DNA of 64,000 bases, from positions 124,001-188,000 of the forward strand of contig NZ_BIME01000009.1 in NCBI RefSeq assembly GCF_004000925.1. Reading direction: 5' to 3'. Positions 61,136 through 64,000 of the stretch are shown here, piece by piece; position 1 is the first letter of the stretch; each line of letters begins with the position of its first letter. Below the pieces are notes generated by a model. The model saw nothing but the letters and a program-made list of their open reading frames with translations. It ran no database searches and had not been told where the DNA came from. Origin of the DNA: Paenibacillus illinoisensis NBRC 15959 (GTDB lineage: Bacteria > Bacillota > Bacilli > Paenibacillales > Paenibacillaceae). Position numbers and translations under genes: made by a program.

Positions 61136-62399
61136 AATCCATAACGACAGTTACGGATCCATTCTGCGCATTCCATCCTTTTGTGTACTTCTTGTAGGCA
61201 GACTGCTATCCGGTGCAGGCCAGATTTTATTTTCTATGGCTACGATGTGGTATATTCTTCAGCTGACCGAGTCTGCACTCGCAGCAGCGCTGATTCCTAT
61301 GTTACCTTACTTTATCTATGCTTTCCTGGGTATACCTCTAGCAACGATCAGTGATCGGCTGCCCAAGAAGCAGCTCTTGATCTGGACAGATATACTGAGA
61401 GCCTGCGTGGCTTGCATATTGGCGCTTTTATTCATGAGTGGTCAGATGGTACCGTGGCATATCTATGCTGCCAATTTGCTCATTGCCATTCTTGGATTTT
61501 TGTTCAATCCGGCAACCCAGACCGTCATCCCCGCCATTCTGCCCAACCCATCGAAACAGCTGGCACCAGCCAATGCACTCCTTAACTCATCTTCCAAAAC
61601 GATTGAATTGCTTGGATATGCTATAGGTGGCATACTCGTAGCGTTCATCTCTGTTCAGTCGATCCTGTTCATCTACGCGCTCACCTTTCTGGTCTCTTCT
61701 CTCTCCATTGTCTTTATTCATATCCCGGTGACCAAAGTAGTGAAGCAAAAAGGAATCTCTGGCTTTATGAGGGACAGCATGCAAGGGATTATCTTTTTGT
61801 TTTCGCGTAAAATTCTGGCCTGCTGCATCATTTTTGGTGCTATTATCAACTTCGCTGGCGCGCCTCTGCACATCTTTACTCCGATCTTTGCCAACATGGT
61901 GCTTCATGCCGGACCCCAAGGGTACGGTCTTCTCCAATCCGCTTTTGCTGCCGGCGGTATTGCAGGCTCTCTGCTCAGTGGGAAGTATGCCAAACGGCTT
62001 TCGCTCGCCCAATGGTTTCTGATCAGTTATCTGATCTCGGGAGCAAGCTTGTTACTTATGCCCATGTTTCCTAATCTGTACATCGCTATTGCCTGTTCGT
62101 TCCTGTTAATGCTGGGGCTTACCCTCGTTAATGTACCTTTGGTTACCTCGATTCTTCTATCCACACCGGAGGAAAAGAGAGGGCGTGTCATGAACAGCAT
62201 GGGGGTCTTAATGAGCGGACTCAGCAATCCACTCGGTTTATTGCTTGGAGGGTGGTTCATTGAAACGTATAATCCATCCTGGGTGTACATGGGGATCGGT
62301 GTATTTGTAGTGATTATGGGCTTAACCAGCCTGTTCATACATCCTTTTCGAGAGGAGCAGGGTACACATAGCAGGACACAGAAAGCGGTCGATTTATGA
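61116..62399 (+). CDS. MFS transporter, MFS_3 family
   Basis: 427 residues, overlapping the ribbon-helix-helix gene by 20 bases. Twelve hydrophobic helices; A-motif-like loop ATISDRLPKKQLLIWTD; NPATQTVIPAILPNPSKQLAPANALLNSSSKTIELLGYAIGG is typical of macrolide/siderophore exporters of the MFS_3 group. Probably an efflux pump under the control of the co-transcribed regulator; the substrate is not readable. No clear terminator follows. Confidence 0.9.
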   Translation: MKQTKNEIHNDSYGSILRIPSFCVLLVGRLLSGAGQILFSMATMWYILQLTESALAAALIPMLPYFIYAFLGIPLATISDRLPKKQLLIWTDILRACVACILALLFMSGQMVPWHIYAANLLIAILGFLFNPATQTVIPAILPNPSKQLAPANALLNSSSKTIELLGYAIGGILVAFISVQSILFIYALTFLVSSLSIVFIHIPVTKVVKQKGISGFMRDSMQGIIFLFSRKILACCIIFGAIINFAGAPLHIFTPIFANMVLHAGPQGYGLLQSAFAAGGIAGSLLSGKYAKRLSLAQWFLISYLISGASLLLMPMFPNLYIAIACSFLLMLGLTLVNVPLVTSILLSTPEEKRGRVMNSMGVLMSGLSNPLGLLLGGWFIETYNPSWVYMGIGVFVVIMGLTSLFIHPFREEQGTHSRTQKAVDL

Positions 62400-62687
62400 C
62401 CTTTGCCAAGGTGGGTCAAGTCAAAAAAAGAAGTAAGCTGCTAAAGCTGCGTATGCGGTTTTTTGGGTGGTTCGCGTTTCTTTTACTGAACGGAAAAGGA
62501 GTTGTGATTACTTATTTGAATACAGCATGTACAGGGGAATGGGCTGTTGAGCCAGACTCGTGGTTTACAAGTGAGTACAGACGGTTTAAGATGGCGTGAG
62601 CCGTTTAAGGTATATAACAATAGGATTAAGTATTACAATATAACGGTATGTTGACTAGATGATATCTAATGAAAAGAGGGATAAGAT

Positions 62688-63320
62688 ATGAAAGTTGCGA
62701 TTTTTGGAGCGACTGGAACGATTGGAAAGACAATACTGTGGGAGCTTATGGACCGTGGTCATGAAGTGACTGCGATTGTGCGTGATCCGTCCAAAGTGGA
62801 AATGGTTCATGAACGTCTGCGTGTGGAAAAGGGAGATTTGTTGAACCCGGATCAGGTAGCCGATTATACAGCAGGCCAGGAAGCTGTCGTAAGTGCCTAT
62901 GGTCCGAAATTCGGAGAAGAAGAGGAGCTGCTGGAAGTTACACGTTCACTGATTGAGGGTGTTCGCCGCGGCAAAGCCAGCCGTCTGGTTGTCGTTGGCG
63001 GAGCTGGCAGCTTGCTGACCGATTCCGGTGAGATGCTGATGGATACCCCTGGATTTCCGGAGGAAGTTAGAACCCTGGCTAAGGCACATGTGGATGCTTA
63101 TGGCTTAATCGAGGAATCGGATATCCACTGGACGTATATGAGCCCAGCGGCAACAATCACATCCGGACCGCGGACAGGCCATTTCCGGATCGGGATGAAT
63201 CGTTTGGTCACCGATGATCTGGGAGAGAGCACGATCTCGGTTGGCGACTTTGCTGCGGCATTGGTGGATGAGCTTGATGATCCGCAGTTTATTGGTTCCC
63301 GTTTTACGGTAGCTTATTAA
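62688..63320 (+). CDS. NAD(P)-binding protein, atypical SDR (YwnB-like)
   Basis: 210 residues, ATG behind GAGGGATAAG. Nucleotide motif GATGTIGK at residues 7-14, then ALVRDPSKV-type turn (AIVRDPSKVE) and RLVVVGGAGSLL. This size and pattern match the YwnB group of NmrA/atypical short-chain dehydrogenases, which lack the classic catalytic tetrad Tyr-x-x-x-Lys. Relatives act as NADPH sensors or reductases; function here is unknown. It is monocistronic. Confidence 0.88.
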   Translation: MKVAIFGATGTIGKTILWELMDRGHEVTAIVRDPSKVEMVHERLRVEKGDLLNPDQVADYTAGQEAVVSAYGPKFGEEEELLEVTRSLIEGVRRGKASRLVVVGGAGSLLTDSGEMLMDTPGFPEEVRTLAKAHVDAYGLIEESDIHWTYMSPAATITSGPRTGHFRIGMNRLVTDDLGESTISVGDFAAALVDELDDPQFIGSRFTVAY

Positions 63321-63399
63321 GGGAAAGTGTGCCGGGAGCTAGTAGAATCGAATGATGCCAAACGCAGAATGAGAAGTTACTCACCGGGAGGGATGAACC

Positions 63400-64000
63400 T
63401 TGTTTATCGTCACCGCTGAACAGATGCGAGCTGTAGATGAGCACACCATCCATAAGCTGGGCATTCCTGCTGCGAGTCTAATGGAGAACGCGGGCAGAGC
63501 CATAGCGGAGGAAGTTATCACCTTGTGCCGGGAAGAGGTTGCGGGCAGTAGGGTTGTTGAGCACAAAAGGCGCCGGGAGCAGGGAGAGGCACAGCGGGCA
63601 CACACCGGGCCCGGTGATCGCCAAGGTTCCGGGGGCGACATCATCGCCGATCCGGCGCTGGTGATGGCGCACCCCGCTGATCAGCATTGGTACATGCTGA
63701 TCGGTAAGGGCAATAATGGCGGGGACGGGCTGGTTGCGGCCCGCCATCTGCTTGAAGCGGGGCTCGGCGTGACCTTGATCTACGCCGATGCGCCCGAGTC
63801 ACTGCGGGGCGAAGCCGCCGTGCAGCGGGATGCCGCTGCGCAGCTCGGCATCCCTGCCCTTGTCCACGGCCGTGAAGCCGTGGACTTCAGCCGGTGCACA
63901 GGCATCGTGGATGCACTGCTGGGCACCGGCTCGCAAGGGGCGCCGCGGGGAGCTTACGCGGCGCTGATTGAGGCGGCGAACGACAGCGGCAAGCCGGTCG
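63400..64000 (+). CDS. nnrD: NAD(P)H-hydrate repair enzyme (YjeF-type epimerase/dehydratase), N-terminal part (3' truncated)
   Basis: The frame is open to the window edge (about 200 residues seen). TTG start seven bases after GGGAGG. The YjeF N-terminal epimerase domain opens with VTAEQMRAVDEHTIHKLGIPAASLMENAGRA, then GKGNNGGDGLVAARHLL and VDALLGTGSQG, the hallmark motifs. Between MENAGRA and GKGNNGGDG is a polar Arg/Gly-rich insertion of roughly 45 residues (about 41-90) not usual in the family. If complete, the downstream carbohydrate-kinase-like domain would dehydrate the hydrate using ADP. The complete enzyme repairs damaged NADH and NADPH. Its G+C rises strongly toward the edge. Confidence 0.9.
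   Translation, partial: MFIVTAEQMRAVDEHTIHKLGIPAASLMENAGRAIAEEVITLCREEVAGSRVVEHKRRREQGEAQRAHTGPGDRQGSGGDIIADPALVMAHPADQHWYMLIGKGNNGGDGLVAARHLLEAGLGVTLIYADAPESLRGEAAVQRDAAAQLGIPALVHGREAVDFSRCTGIVDALLGTGSQGAPRGAYAALIEAANDSGKPV

Noticed and set aside
62396..62599. 67-residue frame overlapping the stop of the MFS gene
   Set aside because: An ATGA overlap makes it look coupled, but the sequence has no recognisable domain, an odd composition and no ribosome site.

Overview
The window reads as a chromosomal segment of a Paenibacillus-like member of the Bacillota. The signs are strong AGGAGG-type ribosome sites, frequent GTG and TTG starts, lipoproteins with LAAC lipoboxes, S-layer-homology proteins, a tandem glycine riboswitch, a PL11 rhamnogalacturonan lyase, YdbST, CcdC and a pstSCAB cluster with Bacillus-type PHO boxes. 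I saw no rRNA, tRNA, CRISPR array, transposase or phage gene. Gene order looks like ordinary host chromosome with many small self-contained modules.

Layout. 1-6.4 kb: end of a secreted nucleotidase with a LysM anchor, an EAL-domain c-di-GMP protein, a chemoreceptor behind a sigma-D type promoter, and an orphan arsB. 6.4-10.6 kb: a nested palindromic repeat, a PHO box and pstS-pstC-pstA-pstB. 10.7-17.3 kb: an aminoglycoside-phosphotransferase-like protein, then a five-gene envelope operon (response regulator, kinase, LolA-like lipoprotein, YdbS, YdbT). 17.5-21.1 kb: an MFS exporter, then a glycine riboswitch controlling L-serine dehydratase (sdaAB-sdaAA). 21.1-31.6 kb: a GH13_20 glycosidase, a second two-component system with a LanFEG-type immunity transporter, a hexapeptide acetyltransferase and a four-PAS hybrid kinase. 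31.6-39.4 kb: an LDH-family dehydrogenase, a MerR/coiled-coil protein with a Ser/Thr kinase, a small repeat protein, methionine aminopeptidase, a quinone-reductase-like enzyme, CcdC and an unknown membrane-anchored protein. 39.4-47.7 kb: a TetR/MBL-hydrolase operon with paired operators, an Rrf2 regulator, a nitroreductase, an SLH-like protein, an AraC regulator, a lactonase and rhamnogalacturonan lyase. 47.8-51.8 kb: a sulfate ABC transporter (no ATPase seen) with a structured leader and an inserted palindromic element, then YezD. 51.8-59 kb: a solute-binding lipoprotein with its membrane AraC regulator, and a PHO-box-preceded SLH/PAP2 acid phosphatase. 59-64 kb: a membrane protein, a GNAT enzyme, a ribbon-helix-helix/MFS pair, an NAD-binding protein and the start of NAD(P)H-hydrate repair.

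Themes. Phosphate starvation links pstSCAB and the secreted acid phosphatase through 11-bp-phased PHO boxes. Two separate modules look like defence against membrane-active antimicrobials: the YdbST operon, and the LanFEG transporter with its own two-component system and no lantibiotic genes nearby. The candidates for something undescribed are the palindromic repeat family (one nested copy near pst, one between cysT and cysW), the structured leader of the sulfate operon, and a possible short orphan RNA near 40.85 kb. All functions are assigned by reading sequence only; no search or folding program was run.
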